A stretch of DNA of 64,000 bases from Solanum dulcamara (Eukaryota > Streptophyta > Magnoliopsida > Solanales > Solanaceae): NCBI RefSeq assembly GCF_947179165.1, contig NC_077240.1, forward strand, positions 51,148,501-51,212,500, read 5' to 3'. Shown piece after piece: positions 1-10,939 of the stretch. Every line of letters starts with the position of its first letter. Positions within the stretch are counted from its first letter, which is position 1. A model generated the notes under the pieces. That model was not told the DNA's origin. It saw nothing but the letters and a program-made list of their open reading frames with translations, and ran no database searches. Both the position numbers and the translations under genes were made by a program.

Positions 1-507
1 CTACGAGTTGACCCAATGGGTCTGAGAACATTCGACAAGTCGTAGAGTCATGCAGGCTCTGAGGAAACCTTAATGAGGGATCCTCTAAAGTTTTCTTACG
101 AGTCGTGTTTATGACTCATAAAAACTTTTATGAGTCATTGAAATGACTAGTCCAACAAGGGTGGAGGAACCAAGAGGACTGAGACTGTGCACCTCCTCTA
201 CGACTCATTATTATGAGTCATTGACTTGAAGATGAGTCATAGACTCGATTTGATCTGCAGGGATTGGAAACCTGCATGCTTGAAGTCTCTGAAGTTTCTT
301 GATGAGTCATTTCTATGACTCTTCTAGACTTCTATGAGTCATCAAGCGGACTCGTAAACCGCTTCTTCCCTTGGTCATATTTTAAAGCCTCCTGGTGAGT
401 CCTACGAGTCAGTCTTACGACTCGTATAGTTAGTCGTAGGACCTGATTTCATACTATTTTCTAGAATTATTCCTTTGTTTTGACTCTTTAACTTATGGGG
501 TATTACA
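1..507 (-). mobile_element. E1: 3' LTR of a Ty3/gypsy element (partial, runs in from the left)
   Basis: Seen on the plus strand as the reverse complement of an LTR. It ends in GGGGTATTACA at 507, matching the ends of the LTRs closing at 15383 (GGGGTCTTACA) and 59784 (GGAGGTCTTACA). Each is followed by the same pol-side sequence with a C-rich polypurine-tract complement and an 'ATTCATTYTC' block. Only about 0.5 kb of a roughly 2.1-2.2 kb LTR is in the window. In sense orientation this is the start of the LTR (probably U3). It is dense in short palindromic motifs built on GACTCAT/ATGAGTC. Confidence 0.8.
20..450. repeat. Array of short palindromes (GACTCAT / ATGAGTC type) in the E1 LTR
   Basis: The words TACGAGTC, GACTCGTA, ATGAGTCAT and ATGACTCAT recur at irregular spacing and often face each other. 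A clear case is 111-138, where arms ATGACTCATAA and TTATGAGTCAT (11 bases each) flank a 6-base loop. Another is 202-219 (GACTCAT, TATT, ATGAGTC). The same zone of related LTRs holds arrays with other core letters (10560-10940, 14880-15310, 52760-53165, 59280-59690). No function can be assigned. The motif contains TGAGTCA, a bZIP-type site, but chance similarity is possible. Confidence 0.7.
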
Positions 508-1127
508 ATACTACCCATTGGGAATATTCATTCTCTAATGAGAATCATTAGGATAGAAAAGGATATGGCACACGGACTAGAAACCCAAAATAAATACGAT
601 AATTTTTGAAATACATAGAACATGAGATCTTTAAACATAGAATAAATTATGCCTTTAAAACTCAACTTCATTAACATGCATTCATATGAATACATAGGAG
701 AAAAACTGAAATGTAGGAGTCTTAACGATTTGAGTATGAATAACTTAGTACCTTAGGCTTGAGTAGAGTGAAAAAGGTGAGGATATTGCTTCATCATATC
801 CTTTTCTGATTCCCATGTAGCGCTTTCAACTTGTTAATTTCTCCAAAGGACATTGAGGGATGCGACTTCCTTGTTCCTCAATCTCTTAACTTACCAGTCC
901 AAAATTTCAATCGGGACCTCTTCATAGGTCAAGTTTTCTTCAACATTCACCACTTCTAATGGCACAATGGAACTAGTATTGCCCACACATTTCCTCAACA
1001 TGGACACATGGAAGACCGGATGAACCATTGCCATTTCCAAAGGCAACTCCAACTCATAGGAAACCTTGCTGACAGGTGTCAAGATTCTTTAAGGCCCTAC
1101 ATACCTAAGGCTGAATTTCCCTTTCTT
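508..1127 (-). pseudogene. E1: integrase C-terminus and chromodomain-like tail (pol remnant)
   Basis: The 3' end of a Tekay/Del-type pol gene. The minus-strand peptide at 891-1082 reads through the linker (MAMVHPVFHVSMLRKCVGN) to the conserved YEEVPIEILDW block that opens the chromodomain-like tail. Downstream, towards 508, the frame is lost, but the polypurine tract and LTR follow in the expected order. In the family this tail follows the integrase core and is thought to target integration to heterochromatin. Everything upstream is missing: near 1127 the pol sequence (after 'CTTTCTTA') switches abruptly to interior LTR sequence. A dead 0.6 kb remnant. Confidence 0.85.
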
Positions 1128-1154
1128 AGAATAGCTCATTTTATAAAATAATAG

Positions 1155-1224
1155 CAATGTGAGTATTGGCCTTTCATCATAACAAATCACAATGTGAGTA
1201 TTGGCCTTTCATCATTACAAATAA
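1155..1224. repeat. Two-copy 35-bp tandem duplication
   Basis: The block CAATGTGAGTATTGGCCTTT and its continuation occurs at 1155 and again at 1190, period 35, with one visible difference near the end. Sister LTRs have only one copy, so this is a local duplication. Confidence 0.8.
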
Positions 1225-1638
1225 TACTTGCATAATTCATATCATTAGGTCCTAGGACACCACATAGGGCTATAAACCACCTTTCTTCATAACTTGTATA
1301 AAATTGATATCATGAACATGCTTGTAATTCGTGATCATAATTCATTCTTGAATTTAGAGTAAAACTCCTCTACATAGTCAATTATTTGAATGAAAACCAT
1401 AATAGTACTTGGAAATTATTGAATTCATAATGACACTTCATAATATCATCATAGAAAATAGGTTCATGCATGGACATTCGTGATTAAACTTAAAATCATA
1501 CAATTCATGAAGAAACACACGTATATTGATCATATATAATGATTGAAAATATAATTGAAACATCCCAATTCAATTCATTAAATTAGTGTTATAAACACAA
1601 TTGAAATTCATGAGATTTTGAATAAAAACCTTAGGACT

Positions 1639-1661
1639 CCATGGGTGAAAGGGACCCATGG
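1639..1661 (-). other. Conserved LTR hairpin, copy 1
   Basis: CCATGGGT and ACCCATGG pair perfectly (8 bp) around GAAAGGG. In the LTR sense strand, AAGGTATGT lies just upstream (complement at 1672-1680). This is one of six copies of the hairpin in the window. Confidence 0.7.
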
Positions 1662-1982
1662 ATAAATACCTACATACCTTGATTGAATTTGACCTTAAAA
1701 TTAAAAAAAGGAGACTTATTCTTGAAGAAACCCTAACCAAACTTGATGAATTAGATGAACCCTTGAATGAACATTGAAAGAGAAGTCTTAGAGTTGATTG
1801 GGAATTAATGAGGGAAAAAATAGGTTTAGGAATATTTAGGATAATTCGTAATGAATCAGTGTCAATAAAGTCCATAAACATTAATAAAAGAATAGGAAAA
1901 TAACTATATTACCCCTCACTTAAGTAGGACTGAGACTCACCACGGAGTACACATCATAATCTGTGTGTTCATCACAGCCTGT

Positions 1983-4821
1983 TGTCATGACCCAACCCCG
2001 TAGGTCGTGACTCATGCCCGAATTAGACACCCGTACGTACCCTTAGCCAAATTAGCATATTAACAAAATAAATAAATATAGAGATCAAACGAGGTCACTA
2101 GAATAAACCAAAAACAGATGTTGCACACAGACGCCGCTTCGGTCATCACGGAATACAAAACCCAGATCATATACAGATTCCACAATAAACTTCTATAGAC
2201 CTCTACAGAATGATAATCTAGTCATAGGACGGAATACGGCCCCATCATAACCCTCACCAACATGTACATATATACAACAGAAAAGTTAGTACCAAAGTGT
2301 GGGCTCCGGACAAAAGAGCACTGTCAAATAATTAGGTGGATGTTCTAAGCAGGCGAATCGGCAAATCAAACGTCTGTACCTGCAGGCATAAAACACATCC
2401 CCTGAAGATAGGGGGTCAATACGGAAAATATACCGAATATATAAAGCATGAACTGTAATAAAAAAAGCCATAATCTGAACAGCATGTACAGAAACTGAAC
2501 AAAAGGTCCAGAATATCAAAAGCTTTATCATAAACACATAGAATGCATGCAAAAAACATATGCCATATCTGATCCCCTTTATGGGACTCGGTGAACAAAA
2601 CATGGTCGCCACCTCACCACTGGCGCCATAGCACAACATACTCCAAAGTAGGAAAGATTTCCATAACATATCATATCATATCAAGTGGACACATCATATC
2701 ATAGCATCGAATATCCGTATAAGTGTACATGGCACAGCATACTCCAAAACCCATGTACCTATCATACCTACCCCTTCACATTTGGACACAACGAACAATG
2801 CAGAGAAGTATGCTTGATAACATATCCTGGCCCAGGCTCAGTGAAAGAATGGTTACAGTATGCACGAGTAGAGTAGTGAGAAAATAAATACAATTTAAAA
2901 GACAAAACACTTATAGAGACTCAATAGCATAATTTTAATGACAAATCATATAAACGAAATTGAACAATAATCATAGCACATGTCTTTCTGATGTCACGTT
3001 AGTCTATATCAAAATAATCTTTCTGAAATCATCTCCATCTTTCAAAATATATTATGGAGCTTAATGGAATAATTAAAATAATAGTCGTTTAATATTTTAA
3101 ATTCTACTCAACATAAGTCAAATGGAATAACAAAGAAAAGTTCGGGAATAGCGGGCCCACCTCGGCCGAATGAGGTGGCATACACAAATTATGTGCGTTA
3201 AACTTCATGACGTTACTTATAAGAATTTTAAGGTAGTTGGGTCCTATTTGTGTAAGTTCTAGATGTTGAGACAATTTTTCCAAACTATTCATAACTATTT
3301 AATTCAATTCTACTGAATAGAAAAGGAGCAAATTTAGGGGTCGATTCCGAAGAGTAGAGTCATCCTCGGGGGTCGTCTCCAAACCTATTACACCTAAAAC
3401 ATGCCAAGAGAAGAAAAGATAAAGCTTAACACACCTTATTGGCCTGTTATGCTTTTCCGAATTCAAATCTCGTTTCCTCCAAAATCTACAATTGGTCACA
3501 TTTACCAATTACTAATTATAACACTTTAAGAATTCAATCGTAACCAATACTTGTCTACAAAATTTGGGCAGTATCTCCCCTATACATACAACATCCCCGA
3601 GACTTCAACTCGGCCACCAAGGTCAACAACTATACCAACAACAATACCAATAACATCAACAATCGATTTAAAGCGCATCCAAACATAAATTGTCTTTTTC
3701 TCTAAATAGTGCAATAATTCCCAACCCAACTTTGCACTTTCAAATCAATATAAATATTTTTATGTTCATATATTAATTTAATCTCATTCAAACGTAGGCC
3801 AAGAATATTCCAAGCAATCTATACAATATTTACCACTAACATATAAACAATATTATTTCATTTCCATCTCATCACCCTACACCACATTTTTAACTTCAAC
3901 CAAATTCATTCAACTTTCATTTCCAATATAAAATCCACAATATCTACTACTAGAATACTACATAAAATTTAATTCATCTTGCCTATACAATAATACACAT
4001 ACATGTCTATATACACCTATGCACACCCACCATGCAAACTTCCATATTTCCATAACTTCTACCCATTTCTACATACTACAACATAGGCAAACCTTCATAA
4101 CATAATATAAAGGAATTAATTCTTACCTTTTCCTTCCAACTCCTTCACTTGACCAAAGTCCTATATCAATGAAACAAGCATCCTATCTTCCAAAATAACT
4201 CCACCATGTTATAGAGGACCCTTGAATTAATGGGAATACTAGAAGAAAAAATATTTTGGAACAAGATTTCAAGGAGAAAATTTCTCCTATGTTGGCCGAT
4301 TTTCTCTTCTTTTGTTGTCCTTCTTTCTTTTGTTTTTCTCCTTCTTAATTAGTCTTGAAACTTGTAGGAAATTTATGACTAAATGGCCCTTTTATTCATT
4401 CATCCCATGGATGAATTACATGGGCTTGGACCCCCTTTTTTTCCCTTTTGGACCATAACTTATGGTTGGGCCTATCTTGTTGTTCTTTTTTTTAAAGTTC
4501 CAAGCCCAATCACTTAGTCCATATTTTTTTTCATAAAACTATATTTTGTGAAATTCTAATTTTACCCTTAGTATTTTTCAATATTTCCACCTCCAAAATT
4601 CCATAACCAACTTATGTGAAATTCAAAATTTTCCCTTAACCTTTTCTAATATTTTCACCTCCAAATTCCAATTTTTCCCTTAACCTTCTCTAGTATTTCC
4701 ACCTCCAAATTCTAATTTTCATAACCGACTTATATATCAAACAAGCTCAAAACATAGCATTATTCTTAACTTGTTACAAGTATCCCAAAATGTCCAAATG
4801 TGAAAAATACGGGTTATAACA
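1983..4821 (-). mobile_element. E2: 3' LTR (complete, about 2.84 kb)
   Basis: It begins TGTCATGACCCAACCCCGTA at 1983 and ends GGGTTATAACA at 4821, giving TG...CA termini. The expected polypurine-tract complement TCCTCCCCTTTTA follows immediately, then pol in antisense. It contains the GGGACTCGGT motif near 2585 and a 'CACGAGTAGAGTAGTGAG' block near 2861 shared with the E5 and E6 LTRs, so the LTRs of E2, E5 and E6 are distantly related. The second LTR of E2 is not in the window because gag is cut at about 9724. The five bases left of the LTR are CCTGT, but the matching right copy cannot be tested. Confidence 0.85.
4549..4735. repeat. Imperfect about 70-bp tandem repeat (2.5-3 copies) in the E2 LTR
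   Basis: The block 'GAAATTCTAATTTT-CCCTTA-...-ATTTCCACCTCCAAA-TTCCATAACCAACTTAT' recurs at about 4549, 4618 and 4670. The third copy ends with 'CATAACCGACTTAT'. In sense orientation it lies close to the start of the LTR. Confidence 0.7.
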
Positions 4822-4836
4822 TCCTCCCCTTTTAGA
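4822..4836 (-). other. E2 polypurine tract
   Basis: The minus strand reads a purine run (AAAAGGGGAGGA) directly against the 3' LTR. This is where plus-strand DNA synthesis is primed in LTR retroelements. Equivalent tracts lie at 20501, 25190, 32783 and, on the plus strand, 52656. Confidence 0.75.
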
Positions 4837-4879
4837 ACATTTATCCTCAAATATTAAACTGATCCTATAGGGTTTATGA

Positions 4880-6500
4880 ATATCTTAGGGAGGAGTTTCT
4901 TTATACGGCTATTTCACATAATTTATTGATTGACCAACATAGGTAAATAAGAAATTTAGGTTACCTGTGGGTACAGAAAACAACTGAGGATACTTCTTCT
5001 TCATTTCTTTCTTAGCCTCCACAGTCATTTCTTCTTGGTGATTGTTGTGCCATAATACTTTAACAAAGGGAACATCTTTGGTGTGCAATCTCCTTACCTG
5101 ACGATCTAAGATAGCCACCTACTGTTCCTTGTAGGACAACTCTTCAGTCACCTGAATGTCTTGCATGGGAAATACTCTGGAAGGGTCGCCAATGAATTTG
5201 AGAAACATAGACACGTGATAAGTCCAACTCTTCTAAATCAGCTGGTAAGTCCAACTCATAGGCAACCTTGCCTACTTTACAGACAATCTGATAAGGTTCG
5301 ATGTACCTCGAACTAAGCTTCCCTTTTCTGCCGAATCTCATGACGCCCTTCATAGGTGACACTTTCAAGAATACCCAGTCACCCACTTGTAACTCTAAAG
5401 GTTGATGCCGGTTGTCTGTATATGCTTTCTACCGACTTTGAGCTGCCAATAATCATTCCTGAATAAGCTCCACCTTATCAACTGCCTGCTGAATCAGATC
5501 TGGGCCAATCAACTTAGTTTTACCAACATCGAACCAGTCAATAGGTGACCTATATTTTCTGCCATATAGTGCCTCGTATGGTGACATCTGGATACTAAAA
5601 TGATAGCTATTGTTATAAGAAAATTCAACAAGTGGTAGATGATCATCCTGTCTACCCCTGAAATAAATAACACAGGCCCACAATATATCTTCCAGCATCT
5701 GAATAGTGCGTTCAGCCTACCTATCAGATTGAGGATAAAATGCTGTACTAAGGCTCACTGGGTCCCCAATCCTTTCTGAAAATATCTTCAAAAATTAACT
5801 GTAAACTAGGCACCTCTGTCAGAGATAATAGATACAGGAACTCCATGGAGCTTTATTATCTCCTTAATATACAACCTAGCGTAATCCTCAGCCGAATAAG
5901 TGATCCAAAATGGGAGGAAATGGGCCAATTTAGTCAACCTATCAACAATAACCCACATCGAATCATACTTTCATGGAGTGCGAGGTAAATCTGTAATAAA
6001 ATCCATATTAATAATCTCCCACTTCCACGTTGGGATTTCCATCTTCTATAATAACCCACCTAGTTTCTGGTGTTCAATCTTGACCTGTTCACAGTTTTGA
6101 CATTGGGCAATAAACTCTGCAACATCTCTTTTCATACCATCCCACCAGCATAAAAATTTAAGGTCATGGTGCATCTTTGTTGTCCCCGGATGAACAAAAT
6201 ATCGTGCATAATGTGCCTCGCTCATAACCTATCACCATAGCCTGGAAATGTCAAGTACACATAACTTGCCCTTGTGTAATAATACCCCATTAGATATAAT
6301 CCCTAAAGGAGTCTTTTCTCTGTCAATACCTATATCTCGGTACCATGCCAAAACAGGATCTTCATATTGATGTTGCCTTATTTCTTCTATAATAGAGGAT
6401 TCAACAAATTCTCGGAATGAAACCCCAATACCTCCAAATTTGGCTAAGCGAACTCCAAGACTGGCCAGCTGACCAATTTTATGAACTATTTCTTTTTTTT
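4880..6500 (-). pseudogene. E2: integrase with zinc-binding domain, core and chromodomain-like tail (pol remnant)
   Basis: Read on the minus strand from about 6500 down. A spacer after RNase H contains YEDPVLAWYRDIG. It is followed by the H2C2 zinc domain (HHDLKF..., then CQNCEQVK near 6110), a core with MDFIT and SDRGA carrying the first two catalytic aspartates, AERTIQ carrying the catalytic glutamate, and the LEDILWACVIYF...YEALYGRKYRSP block (5453-5698). The C-terminal GPYQIV-type barrel (5144-5386) and the chromodomain-like tail (4909-5118; LDRQVRRLHTKDVP, VKVLWHNNHQEEMT) end the protein. Core stops include one just before AERTIQ, and several frames are used. The DDE motif survives, but the enzyme cannot be made. 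Confidence 0.9.
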
Positions 6501-7003
6501 GGTTGAACATCTGCCAAGCTACCCAAGGACTTACGGCTGAGTGCATCTTCCATGACGTTGACCTTCCCAGGATGATATAAAATATCAATATCATAATCTT
6601 TTAAGAAATCTATCCATCTCCTTTGCCATAAATTCAAGTCTTTCTTCTTAAAAATATACCAGAGGCTCTTGTGATCTGTAAAGATATCAACATGAACGCC
6701 ATATAAATAGTTCCTCCATATCTTCAAAGAATGGATCACAACTGCCAGTTCTAGATCATGAATAGTGTAATTTCTTTCATACTTTTTAAGCTGTCGGGAA
6801 GCGTAAGCTATAACTTTGCCGTATTGTATTAAGACACAACGTATTCCCATGCCCGAAGCATCACAATAGATAACATACCCATCTGGTCCCTCCGGAAGAG
6901 TTAAAACTGGAATTGTAGTCAACTTCTCTTTCATTAACTGAAAGTTTCGTTCATAGGCATCAATCCACTGGAATTTGGCTCCCTTCTGAGTTAATCTTGT
7001 CAA
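6479..7003 (-). pseudogene. E2: RNase H domain (174-codon open frame, pol remnant)
   Basis: The best-preserved coding stretch of E2. Residues 1-30 are the end of the RT connection ([18 protein letters not shown]). The RNase H catalytic set is visible: Asp48 in YCDAS, Glu85 in DLELA, Asp110 in TDHKSL and Asp153 in the DALSR box. This domain degrades the RNA strand of the RNA/DNA hybrid during reverse transcription. The frame runs off into unrelated residues at its end because the adenine run in the sense strand at 6490-6498 has shifted. The authentic sequence ([16 protein letters not shown]) resumes in another frame, visible at 6232-6560. Confidence 0.9.
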
Positions 7004-7800
7004 TGGTGCTGAGATTGAAGCAAATTGCTCTACAAATCTCCTATAATATCCTGCTAATCCTAGGAAGCTGCGTACCTCTATAGGTGTCGTCGTCCTAGGC
7101 TAGTTCTTTACGACCTGGATCGTCTGTGTATCTACCCGAATACCATCAGCCCTGATAATATGTCCCAGAAATGTCACAGAAGTCAACCAGAATTTAGATT
7201 TACAAAATTTAGCATATAGTTTCTAGTGTCGGATTACCGCAAGTACAACTCTCAAATGATTTGCATGCTCTTCTTCTGATTGGGAATAAATCAGAATATC
7301 ATCAATAAACATAATCACAAATATATCCAAGAATATATGAATACCCGATTCATCAGGTCCATGAATACCGACAGAGCATTTGTCAGCCCAAAAGACATAA
7401 TTCTAAACTCATAATGACCATATCGGGTCCGAAATGATATCTTCGCAATATCTGATTCTCTTACCCGCACCTGATGATAACCTTATCGCAAGTCTATTTT
7501 TGAGAAAACACTTAGCACCCTACAACTGGTCAAACAAATCATCAATCCTGAGGAGGGGGTATTTATTATTTATGGTTACCTTATTCAGTTGCCTGTAATT
7601 AATACACATCCGTAGCGACCCATCTTTTTTCTTCACAAATAATATTGGGGCTCCCCAAGGAGAAATTCTGAAAGCCTTTTTCTAGTAAGTCTTCCAACTG
7701 CTCCTTCAGTTTTTTTAATTTTGAAGGTACTATTATGTATGGCGGAATAGATATCGACTCAGTATCCGGCAACACATCTACAGTAAAGTCTATCTCCTGC
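7004..7800 (-). pseudogene. E2: reverse transcriptase core (pol remnant)
   Basis: In antisense order there is a proximal block ([14 protein letters not shown] near 7690), the SPWGAP-type block and KKDGSLRM, then the IDDLFDQL block near 7530. The polymerase box FIDD follows ([16 protein letters not shown], 7268-7305) in place of the usual YVDD, then the [13 protein letters not shown] block near 7050. The order matches Ty3/gypsy RT. Stops interrupt it, for example after VIRH near 7235 and after VVKN near 7105, and the frame shifts near 7675. The family enzyme copies the element RNA into DNA in virus-like particles; this copy is inactive. Confidence 0.9.
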
Positions 7801-8385
7801 TCACGAGGAAGGCTTAGAAGCTCATCTGGAAATATGTTTAGGAATTCATTAACTACTCGAACTGACTGGAGGGTTGGCACTTCTGCCTTCAAGTTCTGCA
7901 CGCGAACCAGGTGATAAATATAGCCTTTTTTGATCATCTTTCTCGCCTTAAGGTATGAAATAAACTTACCTTTTTTCGATGCTATATTACCTACCCATTC
8001 CATCACTGGTTTCTCAGAAATTTGAAATGAACTACCTTTCGTTGACAGTTAACATTAGTATAACAGGAAGATAACCAATCTATACCATAATTACATCAAA
8101 TTCAGTCATCTCTAGCTCTATTAGATATGCCTTAGTGCAACGATCATATATAATTACCGAGTAATTTTTATATATCTACTTTGCTATAATAGAATCCCCT
8201 ACCTGAGTAGCTACTTCAAATGGTTCTATCGGTTCAGGTTTTACCCTAATTTTATCAGCAATCAATAGAGAAATATATGATAATATAGAGCCTGGATCAA
8301 TCAATGCATATACAATCTAGGAAAAGATCAAGAATGTACCTGTGATCACGTTTGGAGATGCCTCCTGTTCTTGTCAGGTGGCCAA
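7801..8385 (-). pseudogene. E2: aspartic protease and protease-RT linker (pol remnant)
   Basis: The catalytic motif is plain on the minus strand as YALIDPGSILSYIS at about 8275-8320, the D-(S/T/P)-G signature of gypsy proteases in the Tekay form (ALIDPGS). Downstream come the GMEWV-type block near 8000 (MMEWVGN), ISYLKARKMIKKGYIYHLVRV and VVNEFLNIFPDELLSLP, which join protease to RT. The protease cleaves the Gag-Pol precursor. The 7599-8006 open frame carries the linker. The protease itself is broken by frame changes. Confidence 0.85.
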
Positions 8386-8389
8386 AGAA

Positions 8390-9724
8390 TAAGTGTGGTT
8401 CAAAGGACCGCTAGAACAAAAGATCCCGCTATGGCCTCTAGTGCAATCTACTGGTGTAGACGCACCCTACCCCATAGGGTGCATAGCTACCGAAAAAGAT
8501 GATGACCCAGCAACTGATCTAGTAGGCCGAGCTGCACCGCCCGAATTTCCCTTATACAGGCAATCTCTCATCGCAGGCCTTGACGCCCATAAGAAAAATA
8601 AGTCCCTATAGAATAGTAGCACTCTCCAGATGGTATCTGCCACAATAAGAACACTGAGGCCTGGGTGGCCTCATCTGACTAGAGCCTCTGTCCAGCTGCT
8701 AACTGGAAGTCCTAGAGCTCGAACCCGCTCCCAAATATCCTATGCCACCTGATCTCCAGCCTGAGGACTACGAAGGCATAGGCTGTGCTGGCTGGGTGGC
8801 CTATCTGCTACTCTTCTACTGGGATGGCCTACTCCAGAACTCTCTAAAATACCCAGCTGACTATGCTCTCTTGGACTGACTCCTGCCAAAATCTCGGTCG
8901 AACTGGTGTCCTCTATGTCTGTCCTCCATGCCCTCAGCATATGCGTCTATACGGGCGATATCCATCCCTAGCTGGGCATCCATCACCAAACAACTATCAA
9001 CCAAATACCGACCAAGGCCCATCACATATCTGTATATCTTGTCAGTCATGTTGGCTACCAAAGGAGGTGCATGTTGGGCTAATAAGTCAAAGTCCAAACT
9101 ATACTCGCGAACACTACAGCCTCGCTGCCTCAACAGTAAAAATTTATCCGCTCTGGCTCTTCGCATATCAGGAGGCAGGAAATGATAGAGAAAAGCCTCT
9201 GTAAACTCGTTCCATACTACTGGAGAAGTGACTCTGCCTCTGGATAACTCCCAAGACTCATACTAGTCAGCAACTACCTCGTGCAGTCTATACAAGGCCA
9301 ACTCAACTGATTCTATTATAGAAGCCTTAATAAGACGTAATGTGCGTTGTATCTCCCTAATAAACTCCTAAGCATCCTCCTCGGGCTTTGTCCCAAAGAA
9401 CTCTAGAGAATTACAGGTCAAAAATTCACGAGCCCTTGAACTATCTGGCCTATGTACCTGATCTCTGCCTAAACCGTGTTTGTGCTCTTGGCCTGCCACT
9501 AATCTGGTCAATAGCTATATCGCATCCCGTATAGCCCTGTCCTTAGCTCCTGGCTGTGGAGCTAAAGTCTCGGGTGCTGGGGCTCTGAAAACTAGCAGTA
9601 AAGCCGCCCTCTGATCTGCAGTTGAGGTTACCCTAATCTTTTTTGATATTGGTGGTGTCATAGAGCTGGTTGTCAGAGGCACAGTCCTCAGATCAGGCTG
9701 AGATGGGGCCTTGGTAACTCTATG
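8390..9724 (-). pseudogene. E2: gag (capsid and nucleocapsid; N-terminus truncated)
   Basis: From about 9660 down the minus strand encodes a proline- and alanine-rich N-region, an AIQLLTRLVAGQEHKHG block, a FLTCNSLEFFGTKPEED capsid start, and the capsid core (WNEFTEAFLYHFLPPD, RARADKFLLLRQRGCSVREY, YRYVMGLGRYL), then DRHRGHQFDRDFGRSQ. A degenerate zinc-knuckle region follows near 8570-8640, with the cysteine pattern largely lost. Gag forms the particle and packages RNA. The best open stretch is 8861-9166. The 5' end is cut at about 9724, where interior LTR sequence begins, so E2 has no leader, PBS or 5' LTR here. Confidence 0.85.
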
Positions 9725-10939
9725 GGCCTAAGTTAATCCCACAGAATAGTGTAATATAACATAATAACATAATCATTTACTTAGTTTTAGATCATCAAAA
9801 CATCAATCATTAGAATAGCTCATTAAAAACTATTTGTTTGTTCACACATGTGAGAATTGGCCTTTCACAAGTAGAATCCATCATTTTATAATTATTTTAT
9901 TTCACAAGACTCCTTTGATCCTAGACATTCCTTTCATAAACATTCATTTAGAGTAAAAAAGTTTTCAATTCAAACTTCATTGAGAATATAGTAAACGTAT
10001 GAGGGTTCTATTCAATTCAATTTTCAAATCGTCAAATCATTGCTAGTATGCTTGTGAGTAATGGAATGCATCAATAAAGACATCTTTTAAAAAAACACAC
10101 CAATACACTTTAAAACCTTTTTTATGCTTACATATAAGGACCTTTGATAAATAAACAATTTCATGAATTTAGAGTCAATATAAGCTAAGATAGGTAGATA
10201 GACTTCAAATATTTAATAACCTATACATTTGAAAATATAATATAAAACCCATAAAATATATATTTTAAATTAAACTATTAAGTTTAGAAAATACTTGGGC
10301 TCCATGGGTGGAAGGACCCATGAATAGAGACCCATATACCTTGGGAATTAAATCCCTAATTAAAGCTCGAAAATGTAGTCTTGAAGACTTTGGAATGGAA
10401 TGGTGAAGAAGAAGACCTTGAGTAGAGGGAAAGTTTTGTGTCTTAGAACTTGATAAGAATACTGAGTTTGGAAAGGCTTAGGTTCCTTTATATAGGTTAG
10501 ATTCAATCACCAAAACAACCACACTTTATTGATAAAACATGGGAAAAGACCTAAATGCCCCTCTTAAAATTAGCTGGAACTGACCCTACGATATGTCCTT
10601 ATGACTTGTAGGACTTTCTATGAGTCGTAGATAGGACTCGTCCTGCAGGGTCTGAGAAAGTCCTTGAGAACTGACCCTCAGGACATCCCTATGACTCATC
10701 TCGTAGAACTTCTATGAATTGAAGAAGGGACTCATCCTACAGGGTATGAGATACCCTGAGGACTGAGTCTATGAACTTTCTTTATAACTCATTTCTACGA
10801 GTCGTCATTTTCTCTATGGGTCGTAAGTCCCATTCATCCTGTAGGGTATAATAACCCTAAAAGTCTAGGCCACTGAAGTTCCTTGACTCGTCGTTCCTAC
10901 CACTAGTCGTTTCTTCTACTAGTTGTAATATGGACTCAT
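9725..10939 (-). mobile_element. Chromovirus LTR fragment lacking both termini
   Basis: It starts at the 'CTAAGTTAATCCCACAGAATAGTG' position of the LTR, which in intact copies follows 'CGGTG', and runs to the palindrome array. It stops at 10939 where the E3 LTR begins. It contains the hairpin at 10302-10322 and, in antisense, a TATATAAAGG box near 10492. It matches the E3 and E10 LTRs along its length. It carries no gene. Confidence 0.8.
10302..10322 (-). other. Conserved LTR hairpin, copy 2
   Basis: CCATGGGT, GGAAGG, then ACCCATG: seven of the eight pairs remain because the outermost base has changed. The complement of AAGGTAT lies just to the right, at the position seen in the other copies. 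Confidence 0.6.

Larger units (their letters stand above)
1129..1982 (-). mobile_element. Interior fragment of a chromovirus LTR
   Basis: No LTR terminus is present. The text from 'GAATAGCTCATTTT' onward matches the interior of the LTR copies at 43096-45192 and 57537-59784 (the 'GGCCTTTCATCAT' and 'CACATAGGGC' blocks, then the conserved hairpin at 1639-1661). It abuts E1 pol on the left and is cut by the E2 LTR at 1983. It is either the remainder of a truncated element or an illegitimate recombination product. Confidence 0.75.

Noticed and set aside
2286..2669. 127-codon minus-strand frame in the E2 LTR
   Set aside because: Cysteine- and phenylalanine-rich shadow frame in LTR sequence with no family resemblance.
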